Part shown: one piece after another, positions 1 through 8,030 of the stretch
How positions within the stretch are numbered: position 1 is the stretch's first letter
How the letters are laid out: each line of letters opens with the position of its first letter
Assembly (NCBI RefSeq): GCF_011008565.1
Contig: NZ_JAAIWK010000003.1
Coordinates: 95,300-159,299, forward strand
DNA from: Heyndrickxia ginsengihumi
Lineage (GTDB): Bacteria > Bacillota > Bacilli > Bacillales > Bacillaceae_C
Direction of reading: 5' to 3'
Length of the DNA: 64,000 nt
Notes under the pieces: generated by a model
Seen by the model: the letters and a program-made list of their open reading frames with translations, nothing else
What the model was told of the DNA's origin: nothing
Database searches by the model: none
Program-made: the position numbers and the translations under genes

Positions 1-154
1 ATGCTTTTGAGTAAATGCCGCCGCCACAGCCCATATCCAGTACTTTTTTATCTTTAACCTCACAAATCTTCAATATTTTTTTAGTCCAGGAAATATCTGC
101 TTCTCGTGAAGAGTAGGTAGAACGATTGTCTTCATTGTGGAAATCAATTGGCAT
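1..154 (-). CDS. class I SAM-dependent methyltransferase (N-terminal part, runs off window)
   Basis: The minus strand encodes the first ~51 residues of a protein starting MPIDFHNEDNR. It includes VLDMGCGGGIYSKA, the glycine-rich motif I that binds S-adenosylmethionine in Rossmann-fold class I methyltransferases. The ATG is at 154-152 and a strong site, AAAGGGGGA, lies about 7 bases upstream, which fixes the start. The rest of the gene lies beyond base 1, so substrate and subfamily cannot be judged. Confidence 0.75.
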   Translation of the reverse strand, partial: MPIDFHNEDNRSTYSSREADISWTKKILKICEVKDKKVLDMGCGGGIYSKA

Positions 155-345
155 TTAACATTCCCCCTTTATTTAAATGATACTGCTGAGTTGCAGATAA
201 AAAAATATTATGTTTTTTATCATGTATAATAACTATTTCTTATGCAGTCGTATTAATTATGGCGACTATTTCCAATGTCTCTTCAAGAAAATAATGAAAC
301 TATCTTTCCAGATTAGACGTATATATAGAAAAAGGGTGGTGTAAA

Positions 346-2031
346 ATGGGATCTATTGTATTATTATCCATTATTATTGCAGTTGCGATAGCTTTGCTTG
401 TCGTACCATTTACGAAAAAGGGAGTCAAGGAACAGAAAGCGCTCGTCAATCATACGGCTATTTTGATTACGACAGCAATCTTCGTATTTATTATTTCAGT
501 CGTCTTTTTTTATCTTACAAAAGTTGACTTGAATTGGACGATTCTTTGGCCATTATTAATCATTGCGACGTTGCTTGGAAGCATCGCTGCAAGTGGAAAG
601 GAACAAATATTGAAGGGTAGCCTGTTTTTTATCAGTCTGGTCATCGGTATTTATATGCTTTCTGCTCCTTTATGGAATGCGAATGAAAAGTACCGTGGTG
701 CTAAAATGAACCAGAAAGTGGAAATTGAACCGTTTGATGAACATGAAACACCTGCGAGTGTCCCGCCGAAATTTGCGCGCAATAAAATGAAAAAAGCGTT
801 CGGGCAAGTGCCAAATACAAGTTATTACCAGCTGGGGAATTTACAAATTCAAAAAGTAAACGGTAAATATGTGTATATTGCCCCTGTTGAGTTTTCAGGA
901 TTTTTTAAATGGCTGAAAGGTAAAGTGACACCAGGATATTTTATAATGAGTGCAACAAATGCAGCAGATAATCCAAAGTTTATAAAACAAGAAATGACGT
1001 ATACACCTTCATCATATTTTCAGAAAAACTTAGAAAGGCATATCCGTCTAGCGAATCCGACGAAGATTTTTTACGGCGATCCACAGCTCGAAGTGAACGA
1101 TGACGGTAAACCGTACTATATTCGTACATACGGGACATTTGTTTCAGCCCGGAATGGCTTCAAAGCTTCGGGGATAGTAATGGTTGATCCGAAAACGGGT
1201 GCATCGAAAACTTATTCATTAAAGCATGTACCAGATTTTATCGATGGTGCCGTCTCGCCAGAAGCTGTTAGTTTACAAAATAGTTATTTTGGAAAATACA
1301 TTCATGGTTTTTGGAACAGTGTTTTTGGGAAAAGAGACGTGAAGTTACCTACTGATGAAGGAACGGAAGCAAATGTCAGTCCAATTTTTGATGATCATGG
1401 CAACATGTATTACTTCACGGATTTTACAAGTCCGAAAGCGGGCGTCGACTCAATGCTAGGCTATTCTTTAACGAATGGAAAGACAGGAAAGGCTACCTAC
1501 TACACTGGTAATTTACAAGAATCTTATATGGATTCCCAAGGAAACTTACAAATTGTTGAAAAGAAATTTATCGAGAAAAAATGGAAAGGATCAATGCCAA
1601 TTTTATATAATTTTTATGGTGAGGCAAGCTGGTTTACTCCTGTTCTCGATTCTAATGGATTTTTACAAACATACTTCATCGTTTCAGCTGCAAATCCTGA
1701 AATATCCGTTAATGCCGAAACTCCAAATGCAGCATTGAAGCTATATAAATTGGCACTTCAACGAGGTGACAGCAGCTTAAACCGTAGTTCAACATCATCA
1801 ATCAAAACAGTGAGTGGAACGGTTCTTCGTGTATATAAAGAAAAGGATGATGAGTATACGAGTGTTTCGTTTTTATTAAGCAATCACAAAAACTTTATTG
1901 TTAGCTCCGAAGTATCTCCGCTTGCGGTTTATTTAAAAGAGGGTGACAAAGTAATTGTTAAGTATTTAAATACAGGGGAACAATTTTTACCGGTTAAAGA
2001 TATGACAATAAAAGATCTCAATGTAAAATAA
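346..2031 (+). CDS. membrane-anchored protein of unknown function, 561 aa
   Basis: I do not recognise a named family. The first ~110 residues contain four hydrophobic segments (about 4-24, 36-56, 64-84 and 90-110). A long soluble region of ~450 residues follows, rich in Tyr, Lys and short beta-type stretches, probably on one face of the membrane. The last ~70 residues (VSGTVLRVYKEKDDEYTSV onward) look like a small beta-barrel of OB type; this is an impression only. AGGGTGG precedes the ATG by 4-5 bases. The gene is monocistronic and ends in a good intrinsic terminator. Function unknown. Confidence 0.8.
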   Translation: MGSIVLLSIIIAVAIALLVVPFTKKGVKEQKALVNHTAILITTAIFVFIISVVFFYLTKVDLNWTILWPLLIIATLLGSIAASGKEQILKGSLFFISLVIGIYMLSAPLWNANEKYRGAKMNQKVEIEPFDEHETPASVPPKFARNKMKKAFGQVPNTSYYQLGNLQIQKVNGKYVYIAPVEFSGFFKWLKGKVTPGYFIMSATNAADNPKFIKQEMTYTPSSYFQKNLERHIRLANPTKIFYGDPQLEVNDDGKPYYIRTYGTFVSARNGFKASGIVMVDPKTGASKTYSLKHVPDFIDGAVSPEAVSLQNSYFGKYIHGFWNSVFGKRDVKLPTDEGTEANVSPIFDDHGNMYYFTDFTSPKAGVDSMLGYSLTNGKTGKATYYTGNLQESYMDSQGNLQIVEKKFIEKKWKGSMPILYNFYGEASWFTPVLDSNGFLQTYFIVSAANPEISVNAETPNAALKLYKLALQRGDSSLNRSSTSSIKTVSGTVLRVYKEKDDEYTSVSFLLSNHKNFIVSSEVSPLAVYLKEGDKVIVKYLNTGEQFLPVKDMTIKDLNVK

Positions 2032-2041
2032 TTATCGAATA

Positions 2042-2091
2042 GCCTCTGTCTGACCCAGCTTTATAATGGGTTTAGGCAGAGGTTTTTTTTT
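2042..2091 (+). terminator. intrinsic terminator after the 561-aa gene
   Basis: A long stem starting GCCTCTG and closing CAGAGG, with inner GACCCA/TGGGTT pairing, is followed by eight or more T residues. It lies 10 bases after the stop codon. Confidence 0.85.
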
Positions 2092-2100
2092 ATATCATAC

Positions 2101-2126
2101 TTATTAATCAAACGTTTGATTAATAA
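2101..2126. promoter_or_regulatory. perfect 26-bp palindrome, candidate TetR-type operator
   Basis: The sequence is a perfect palindrome with half-site TTATTAATCAAAC centred on ACGT. Its size and symmetry fit operators of TetR-family repressors. It lies ~250 bases upstream of the MFS efflux gene, and a TetR regulator is encoded just after that gene. The link to that regulator is inference. No T-run follows, so it is not a terminator. Confidence 0.5.
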
Positions 2127-2372
2127 AGTTCCGGATCAAAGATAATAAGCGGTTTAATAGGAAAGTAAACTGGCTATTATTTTGAAGTAATTTTACAGAT
2201 TTGGAGGAATTACCATTAGATAATCATTCCAACTATTTAGGAGTAAGGAATGGTTTGAAGTTATTTAGGTTCACTAAGTAAATATTTTTGTTACAATAGT
2301 GAATATAAATAAAGGAGATCATTCATTTTTTTGAATGGTTGAATAAGATAAATTGTTAGAATGGGTGGTCAC

Positions 2373-3560
2373 ATGTACTGGAAGCGAACTTTATGGGTTC
2401 TATGGCCTGCGAATTTTTTACAAGCAGCTGGCATGAGCCTAATCATACCGTTTTTACCTCTATATATAGAAAAATTAGGGGTTCACCAAATGTCAGATGT
2501 TGAACGTTGGACTGGATGGATTTTTTCTGCGCAATTTATTACTTCTTTTTTGTTTCAGCCACTATGGGGATCTTTGGCCGATAAATACGGTCGTAAAGTA
2601 ATGTTAATTCGGTCATCTATTGGAATGGGGATTGTCACCATTTTGATGGGGATTGTCACGAGCCCGCTCCAATTATTAATATTACGATTAATTAATGGGC
2701 TCTTTTCTGGATTTATTTCGATGTCTATTTCTTTATTAGCTTCGGTTACACCTGATAAAGACTCAGGAAAAGCACTAGGAACATTACAAACAGGGCAAAT
2801 TGTTGGTACACTCATCGGTCCGCTCATTGGCGGAATTTTATCTGAATTGGTCGGCTATAATGGTGTATTTTTCCTTACAGGGAGTCTTATACTATTAGCT
2901 GGTGTAGTTGTTATGTTCTTCATTAAGGAAAATGTTCCTGAGAAAAAAGAAAGATCCAAAAAGCAAAAGGCGGATTGGAAAGCGTTGAAGCCACTATTGC
3001 CAGTCCTAATTGCCTCGACTGTTACACAATTGGCAATGATGACGATTCAACCGATCATTTCTTTGTATACAAAAACGCTATACCAAGGGAAACATTTGGC
3101 GCTTATCGTTGGACTTGTCAGTGCAGTAACAGGTATAGCAAATTTAATTGGTTCGCCAACACTGGGAAGAATAGGAGACAAGATTGGGCAAAGAAAAATT
3201 TTGATCATTTCTTTGACGATGTCCGCGCTCGCTTTTCTCCCGCAAGTATTAGCGCCAAATGTATTTGTTTTGTTAATAGGGCGTTTTTTATTAGGTCTAT
3301 TTATTGGTGGGATGATCCCATCACTCAACGTTCTCGTTAAAAAGTTAGCACCTGCAAATTTACAAGCTACAGCTTTTGGCTTTAGTTCATCTGCTCGTTT
3401 TCTTGGGAATTTAATAGGGCCGTTACTAGGGAGCTCAATTGCTGCTGCATATAACATAAAGGATATATTTTATGTAACGATGCTTTTCTTGCTAATGAAT
3501 ATGGTCATGATCTTTTTTAATAAAAATTTGGAGATCAACAAGAAAAAGGTACAGCAATAA
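2373..3560 (+). CDS. MFS drug efflux transporter (DHA1/MdtG-like)
   Basis: A ~395-residue major facilitator protein with about 12 hydrophobic helices. The MFS signature GSLADKYGRKVM lies in the loop between helices 2 and 3, with a second half-copy RIGDKIGQRKIL after helix 8. The N-terminus MYWKRTLWVLWPANFLQAAG resembles Bacillus YttB/MdtG-type multidrug pumps. I place the start at ATG 2373 because GGGTGG lies just upstream; an ATG four codons earlier has no ribosome site. Proton-driven export of drugs from the cytoplasmic membrane is the likely role; substrate unknown. It is convergent with the TetR gene. Confidence 0.85.
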   Translation: MYWKRTLWVLWPANFLQAAGMSLIIPFLPLYIEKLGVHQMSDVERWTGWIFSAQFITSFLFQPLWGSLADKYGRKVMLIRSSIGMGIVTILMGIVTSPLQLLILRLINGLFSGFISMSISLLASVTPDKDSGKALGTLQTGQIVGTLIGPLIGGILSELVGYNGVFFLTGSLILLAGVVVMFFIKENVPEKKERSKKQKADWKALKPLLPVLIASTVTQLAMMTIQPIISLYTKTLYQGKHLALIVGLVSAVTGIANLIGSPTLGRIGDKIGQRKILIISLTMSALAFLPQVLAPNVFVLLIGRFLLGLFIGGMIPSLNVLVKKLAPANLQATAFGFSSSARFLGNLIGPLLGSSIAAAYNIKDIFYVTMLFLLMNMVMIFFNKNLEINKKKVQQ

Positions 3561-3625
3561 CGATATGGAACAATGTTGTAAAAGATAGCATCAATGACTA
3601 TCATAAAAGGATTTAAATGTGAACT

Positions 3626-3661
3626 AGTAGGCGATGGAACTGTAAGCAAATCTCGCCTACT
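3626..3661. terminator. hairpin between convergent MFS and tetR genes
   Basis: Nine-base perfect arms, AGTAGGCGA at 3626-3634 and TCGCCTACT at 3653-3661, flank an 18-base loop. No clean U-run follows on either strand, so terminator function is likely but weak. The hairpin overlaps the end of the TetR gene. Confidence 0.4.
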
Positions 3662-4253
3662 CACGGAATCCTTTCGTTACTTGTGGTCTCACGAATTTCA
3701 CTAAATTAATAAAAAAATTAGCCATTTCCTCTGGGGGCTGTGGCATATCTTGTTCTAGCCAATGCTCGATTAGACCTAAGAAGGCAGAGGAAGCAAATGC
3801 AGGTATATATTCTTGAAGCATCGGATTACTGTTGCTAAAGGCTTTCTCTACGACGATATGTTTAAAAATATTTTTTAATTTGTTCCGGAAAATAGGATCC
3901 CCATTTGTACTTAATAATGCTTTTATCTTTCTATAATGTTTCTCTAAATATTTGAAAAATTCTATTATTGGTGGGTAAGGCTGCTGATTTAAATGAAACA
4001 TAATCCCATCTATCATATTAATTTGCGCCATAATCTCCTGTACGTCATCTATAATTTCCGCTTGTAACTGCTCCATCAAATCATATTTATCTTTGTAATG
4101 AAGATAAAAAGTTCCTCGATTTAATTTAGCGCTTGTCGTTAAATCTCGTATTGTTATTTTTTCAAATCCTTTTTCCTCCATTAATGAAATAAAAGCTTCT
4201 TTTAAAATTTTACGAGTCTCCATGACCATTTGCTCATGTATGTTTTCTTGCAA
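3657..4253 (-). CDS. TetR/AcrR family transcriptional regulator
   Basis: A 198-residue protein with an N-terminal TetR helix-turn-helix (about residues 10-60: KGFEKITIRDLTTSAKLNRG, then TFYLHYKDKYDLM, the family hallmark) and an all-alpha C-terminal ligand domain. The start is a TTG at 4253, supported by AGAGGGGGA seven bases upstream; the next in-frame ATG would remove residues before the HTH. It is divergent from the ABC exporter genes and convergent with the MFS pump, so it probably represses one or both. The ligand is unknown. Confidence 0.9.
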   Translation of the reverse strand: MQENIHEQMVMETRKILKEAFISLMEEKGFEKITIRDLTTSAKLNRGTFYLHYKDKYDLMEQLQAEIIDDVQEIMAQINMIDGIMFHLNQQPYPPIIEFFKYLEKHYRKIKALLSTNGDPIFRNKLKNIFKHIVVEKAFSNSNPMLQEYIPAFASSAFLGLIEHWLEQDMPQPPEEMANFFINLVKFVRPQVTKGFRE

Positions 4254-4270
4254 TCAATAATCCCCCTCTG

Positions 4271-4295
4271 TTGTTCATAAACAGATCCAATGAAC
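4271..4295. promoter_or_regulatory. inverted repeat in tetR/ABC divergent region, candidate operator
   Basis: TGTTCAT at 4271-4277 and ATGAACA at 4289-4295 form perfect 7-base arms around an 11-base spacer. They lie just upstream of the tetR start and face the ABC operon. The position suits autoregulation or control of the exporter. The half-site differs from the palindrome at 2101. Confidence 0.35.
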
Positions 4296-4407
4296 ACTTC
4301 TCGTTTAATTGTTTATTGTTTTTCATGTACCTCCATTTTATGATGAAGGCATAAGGTTATCAACACACTGTTTATTTTAATCAAGCTGCGTGCTGGAGGT
4401 ATTTTAT

Positions 4408-5151
4408 ATGGAAACAACCATTAAAGTGGAACACGTAAGTAAGAGCTATGGAAAAAGGATCGTGTTGAACGATATTAACACCGTGATGAAAAGGGGGCAA
4501 ATATATGGGTTAATTGGACCTTCAGGAGCGGGGAAGACGACATTGGTTAAAATGATCGTAGGAATGGAAAAAACTGATGAAGGAACAATTGAGGTATTTA
4601 ATCAGAGGATGCCAAATTTAGATATATTACAAGAAATTGGCTATATGGCACAATCAGACGCATTATATTCAGACTTAACTGGCGAAGAAAATTTAGCATT
4701 TTTTGCTTCGCTATATAAATTAGCAAAGAATGAGCGAAAGGAGCGCATTGCTTATACAACGCGTTTAGTTCATTTAGAGGACGATCTGAAGAAAAAAGTT
4801 TCTGCTTATTCCGGGGGAATGAAGCGCCGATTGTCCCTTGCGATCGCATTAATTCAAAACCCAAGTATTTTAATTTTAGATGAACCGACAGTTGGTATTG
4901 ATCCGGCATTACGTTTTTCCATTTGGGATGAGTTGGTGCGTTTGAAGAAGGAAGAGAAAAAAACCATTATTGTCACTACACATGTTATGGACGAAGCAAA
5001 TCGCTGTGATATTGTTTCGATGGTCCGGGATGGAAACATATTAACGAGCGGTTCCCCGGATGAGTTGAAAAGCCAATATAAAGTGGATACATTTGACGAA
5101 GTATTTTTAAAAGCGGGGGGTGACGGCTTTGAGAATAACCGCCATGATTAA
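4408..5151 (+). CDS. ABC transporter ATP-binding protein (ABC-2 type exporter)
   Basis: Contains Walker A GPSGAGKTTLVKM, signature YSGGMKRRLSLAIAL, Walker B ILILDEPTVGIDP and the switch His in VTTHVMDEA. This is the layout of the DrrA/CcmA-like class that powers ABC-2 exporters. The ATG at 4408 follows GGAGGT by 7 bases; an upstream in-frame start has no support. The permease gene overlaps its 3' end, so the two are translationally coupled. It probably exports a drug or lipid, and it faces the TetR gene. Confidence 0.92.
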   Translation: METTIKVEHVSKSYGKRIVLNDINTVMKRGQIYGLIGPSGAGKTTLVKMIVGMEKTDEGTIEVFNQRMPNLDILQEIGYMAQSDALYSDLTGEENLAFFASLYKLAKNERKERIAYTTRLVHLEDDLKKKVSAYSGGMKRRLSLAIALIQNPSILILDEPTVGIDPALRFSIWDELVRLKKEEKKTIIVTTHVMDEANRCDIVSMVRDGNILTSGSPDELKSQYKVDTFDEVFLKAGGDGFENNRHD

Positions 5152-6181
5152 AAGAATTGTTCAAGAAATGTTTCGGGATAAACGAACGCTCGCTTTACTG
5201 TTTTGTGCACCATTGCTCATTTTAAGTTTAATGTATTTCTTTTTTAATGGAAAAACAGTGGATCCATCTTTAGGAGTTGTTCATATTGATTCTCAACTTG
5301 TAAATACTTTAAAACATTCGGGTATTGATATAAAGCACTATGATCATGCTACGAGTGAAACAGTGAAAAAGGATAACTTAGATGGTGTTCTTAAAGTCGA
5401 TAAAGGAAAATGGACATTAATTCTCCAAAATAGTGATCCGAATAAAGCGAAGTCATTAGAAATGAAAGTAAAGCAGGCTGTGGCCTCGCAAGTGCAAATG
5501 ACCGTCAAGCAACATGTTATCAATGTAAAACAGCCAAAAATCGGAATGGAGACAAAGTATGTATACGGCAATAAAGACACGACATTTTTTGATGTGTTAA
5601 GTCCTGTTCTAGTTGGATTTTTTGTGTTCTTTTTTGTATTCCTTATTTCCGGAATCGGTATGTTAAAGGAGCGTACAAAAGGAACATTGGAGAAGGTGCT
5701 GTCGACACCGATTCGCAGACGGGAAATTGTTGTTTCTTATTTAGTAGGCTATGGGATCTTTGCATTAATTCAAACGATCATTGTCGTCCTGTTTTCAACA
5801 ACCGTATTAGATGTCGTATTAGTTGGGTCTATATGGAACGTCATACTCATTAATTTACTACTGGCATTGGTTGCCCTATCTTTAGGTACACTGTTATCGA
5901 CTTTTGCGTCTTCTGAATTCCAAATGTTGCAATTTATTCCGATCGTTGTTGTTCCGCAAGTATTTTTTTCAGGGATTTTCCCTTTAGACAGTATGGCGAA
6001 TTGGCTGCAACTATTAGGAAAAATCATGCCAATCTATTATGGGGCAGATGCATTAAAAGCGGTCATGTATAAAGGATTGTCCATTAGCGATGTAGGAGGA
6101 GATATAATCGCATTATTAGTGTTTGCCATTATTTTCATCCTTTTAAACATAGTAGCACTAAAGAGATACCGAGTATTATAG
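5120..6181 (+). CDS. ABC-2 type transporter permease
   Basis: About 350 residues: one N-terminal membrane helix (LALLFCAPLLILSLMYFFF), a large extracellular loop of ~140 residues, then five hydrophobic segments. The loop between contains LKERTKGTLEKVLSTPIRRREIV, typical of ABC-2 permeases. It overlaps the ATPase gene by 32 bases. The start is either GTG 5120 or TTG 5129; GGGGGG at 5114-5119 is better spaced for the TTG, giving MRITAMIKR. It forms the membrane half of the exporter with the preceding gene. Confidence 0.88.
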   Translation: MTALRITAMIKRIVQEMFRDKRTLALLFCAPLLILSLMYFFFNGKTVDPSLGVVHIDSQLVNTLKHSGIDIKHYDHATSETVKKDNLDGVLKVDKGKWTLILQNSDPNKAKSLEMKVKQAVASQVQMTVKQHVINVKQPKIGMETKYVYGNKDTTFFDVLSPVLVGFFVFFFVFLISGIGMLKERTKGTLEKVLSTPIRRREIVVSYLVGYGIFALIQTIIVVLFSTTVLDVVLVGSIWNVILINLLLALVALSLGTLLSTFASSEFQMLQFIPIVVVPQVFFSGIFPLDSMANWLQLLGKIMPIYYGADALKAVMYKGLSISDVGGDIIALLVFAIIFILLNIVALKRYRVL

Positions 6182-6255
6182 TGGTATTAAAAACTTCCCT
6201 CTATTCAAAGTATAATTATAAATGGGTTGAATACAATATAATAAAAAGTTTTTTC

Positions 6256-6284
6256 TTGAATGTTCAGATTTTGTAAAATATAAT
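6256..6284 (+). promoter_or_regulatory. sigma-A promoter of the T-box transcript
   Basis: TTGAAT at 6256-6261 and TATAAT at 6279-6284 are separated by exactly 17 bases. The expected start near 6291 is where the T-box leader begins. Confidence 0.75.
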
Positions 6285-6290
6285 GAATGT

Positions 6291-6594
6291 AATGTTTATA
6301 ACGATTGAAAAACGATGAAGAGGGAAAGTAAGATTATGCGATTTTCAAAGAGAGCTTCGGGAGCTGAAAAGAAGCAAAGTTGCTAATCTGAACAATGGCC
6401 TCAGAGTTTCGTGCTGAAAATGTTTAAACATGAGTAGGTTCCGACGGGATGGTATTCGTTACAATTACCGCAGTATAAAAGTAGTGTATACTTTGTACTG
6501 ATTTGAGGCTGTTTGCAAGGGCAAATGGTAAAGTAAGGTGGTACCACGTGAACTGAAACCACGTCCTTATCTTTGGATAAGGGCGTGGTTTTTT
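6291..6594 (+). promoter_or_regulatory. T-box leader, probable tRNA-Met sensor
   Basis: The T-box core AGGTGGTACCACG lies at 6536-6548. Stem I carries the loop-E pair AGTA (5' side) and GAA (6390-6392), with AGATT/AATCT above and GAGG/CCTC below. The right side of the specifier loop reads GAACAATGG, so the codon is AAT (6394-6396) or ATG (6395-6397). The bulge TGGT pairs with a tRNA ending in discriminator A: tRNA-Met has A73 whereas bacterial tRNA-Asn has G73. I therefore favour Met. A terminator at 6558-6594 completes the switch. Confidence 0.88.
6558..6594 (+). terminator. T-box regulated terminator
   Basis: The stem ACCACGTCCTTATC / GATAAGGGCGTGGT with a 4-base loop is followed by six T residues. 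Its 5' arm overlaps the antiterminator-forming sequence after the T-box core, as in T-box attenuation. Confidence 0.88.
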
Positions 6595-6631
6595 GTATGA
6601 AGGGACCAGCAAATAGGAGTATTGACAACTT

Positions 6632-7513
6632 ATGAAAAATGGGGGCGTGTTTATATTGAATAAACAATTAGTCATTCAAACAGATTTTGGAACTTGTGAT
6701 GGGGCAGTAAGTGCGATGTATGGAGTGGCTGTTTCGGTAGATCCAACTCTTCGCATTAGTGATTTAACGCATGAAATACCCCAATACAATATTTGGGAAG
6801 CATCTTACCGACTATATCAAACGATTTCTTATTGGCCAGAAGAGACAGTATTCGTCTCAGTCGTAGATCCTGGCGTTGGCTCTGAACGGAGAAGTATTGC
6901 TGTAAAAACAGCCACTAATCATTACATAATTACACCAGATAATGGAACGCTTACACATATTAAAGAAAGTGTAGGTATTATTGAAGCGAGAATCATCGAT
7001 GAGCATGAAAATTGCTTGCCGCAGACAGGCAATTCATATACTTTCTATGGCCGAGATTTATATGCGTATACGAGTGCACGACTGGCAGCAAACATTCTTT
7101 CCTTTGAAGAAATAGGTGCAACAGTTCCGGTAGAATCTATCGTAGAATTACCTAAAAAACGAGCTAGTTTACAAGATCAAACCGTTGTAGGCAATATTGA
7201 TATTTTAGACGTAAGATTTGGAAATTTATGGACGAATATTGATGAAGATCTATTTAAACAATTAGAAGTAACATATGGCGATCTTTGTGAGGTAACGATT
7301 GAAAACGATGCACGTCAAGTTTATAAACATGTTATGACATTCGGACGATCATTTGCAGATACCCATGTTGGGGAACCGTTGCTGTATATTAATTCTCTTT
7401 ATACAATTGGAGTCGCAATCAATCAAGGATCATTTGCGAAGGCGTATCATATCGGGGCAGGGGCCCAATGGAAAATTACGGTTCGAAAAGTGTCCCCTGG
7501 TATTTTGTCATAG
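6632..7513 (+). CDS. SAM hydroxide adenosyltransferase (DUF62/SAM hydrolase) family protein
   Basis: The family hydrolyses S-adenosylmethionine to adenosine and methionine; relatives are fluorinases and chlorinases. Seen here: IQTDFG near the N-terminus, VVDPGVGSERRSIAV (the Asp and Arg of the active site) and IITPDNGTL. The usual FHGRD is FYGRD (codon 7046-7048 is TAT), so the His of the known Asp-Arg-His triad is replaced by Tyr. Starts are ATG 6632 (AGGAG 12 bases upstream) or TTG 6656 (GGGGG 10 bases upstream), and the latter fits the family N-terminus better. It stands alone behind the T-box leader. Family assignment is firm; activity is uncertain. Confidence 0.85.
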   Translation: MKNGGVFILNKQLVIQTDFGTCDGAVSAMYGVAVSVDPTLRISDLTHEIPQYNIWEASYRLYQTISYWPEETVFVSVVDPGVGSERRSIAVKTATNHYIITPDNGTLTHIKESVGIIEARIIDEHENCLPQTGNSYTFYGRDLYAYTSARLAANILSFEEIGATVPVESIVELPKKRASLQDQTVVGNIDILDVRFGNLWTNIDEDLFKQLEVTYGDLCEVTIENDARQVYKHVMTFGRSFADTHVGEPLLYINSLYTIGVAINQGSFAKAYHIGAGAQWKITVRKVSPGILS

Positions 7514-7600
7514 ATTCAGCGTTATGCAGGAGAAATAGTTATTTACATTTATATTATAATTTTGTAAAGTTTCTTTTTTGAATTTTATCTGAATTTTGTG

Positions 7601-7629
7601 TTGACTCATGAAACAATTAGGTATAAAAT
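7601..7629 (+). promoter_or_regulatory. sigma-A promoter of the cysH operon leader
   Basis: TTGACT at 7601-7606 and TAAAAT at 7624-7629 with a 17-base spacer lie just upstream of the SAM riboswitch. Confidence 0.65.
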
Positions 7630-7650
7630 TTTCTTCAAGTGAATAATTTT

Positions 7651-7816
7651 TTTCTTATCCAGAGAGGTGGAGGGATAGGCCCTGTGAAACCTCGGCAACA
7701 GATTCGTAATGAAAACTGTGCCAATTCCTACAGGAGTACCTGAGAGATAAGAAGATACCGAATACTGTTTATAGTAAAGGACATCTTCTTACTGCAAGGT
7801 AGGAAGATTTTTTTAT
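7651..7816 (+). promoter_or_regulatory. SAM-I (S-box) riboswitch
   Basis: The canonical S-box pattern is present: TTCTTATC with AGAGAGGTGGAGGGA, GGCCCTGTGAAACCTCGGCA and GTGCCAATTCC, closing with GAGATAAGAAG. A terminator follows at 7782-7816. When SAM is abundant, it should terminate transcription of the sulfate-assimilation operon starting at cysH. Confidence 0.95.
7782..7816 (+). terminator. S-box expression-platform terminator
   Basis: The stem ATCTTCTTAC / GTAGGAAGAT is followed by a run of seven T residues. Its 5' arm can pair with the end of the aptamer region (GATAAGAAGAT), giving the alternative antiterminator. Confidence 0.85.
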
Positions 7817-8030
7817 TTACTCTATTTACATTTTTGTCGATTCACACATTTTTCTGATCGAACACACGAATGAATCAAGCAACAGAGTTAACAAAACCTT
7901 GAAAAATCTTATTTGCTGCAGGTCCACAATTACTAACAGTTGCATAGACATACAACACGCTATTGCTTGGCAGTATCGGTTTTTGTGGTTATTTCTGAGT
8001 AAACAAATACGAAAGAAGGGTGTTTGAAAA

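Noticed and set aside
1475-1738. Second open frame inside the 561-aa gene
   Set aside because: Out-of-frame overlap with no ribosome binding site; a shadow of the real gene.
6394-6396. AAT read as an Asn specifier in the T-box
   Set aside because: It fits the usual GAAC-NNN spacing, but the bulge TGGT needs a tRNA with discriminator A; bacterial tRNA-Asn has G73. I kept Met as more likely and noted the ambiguity.
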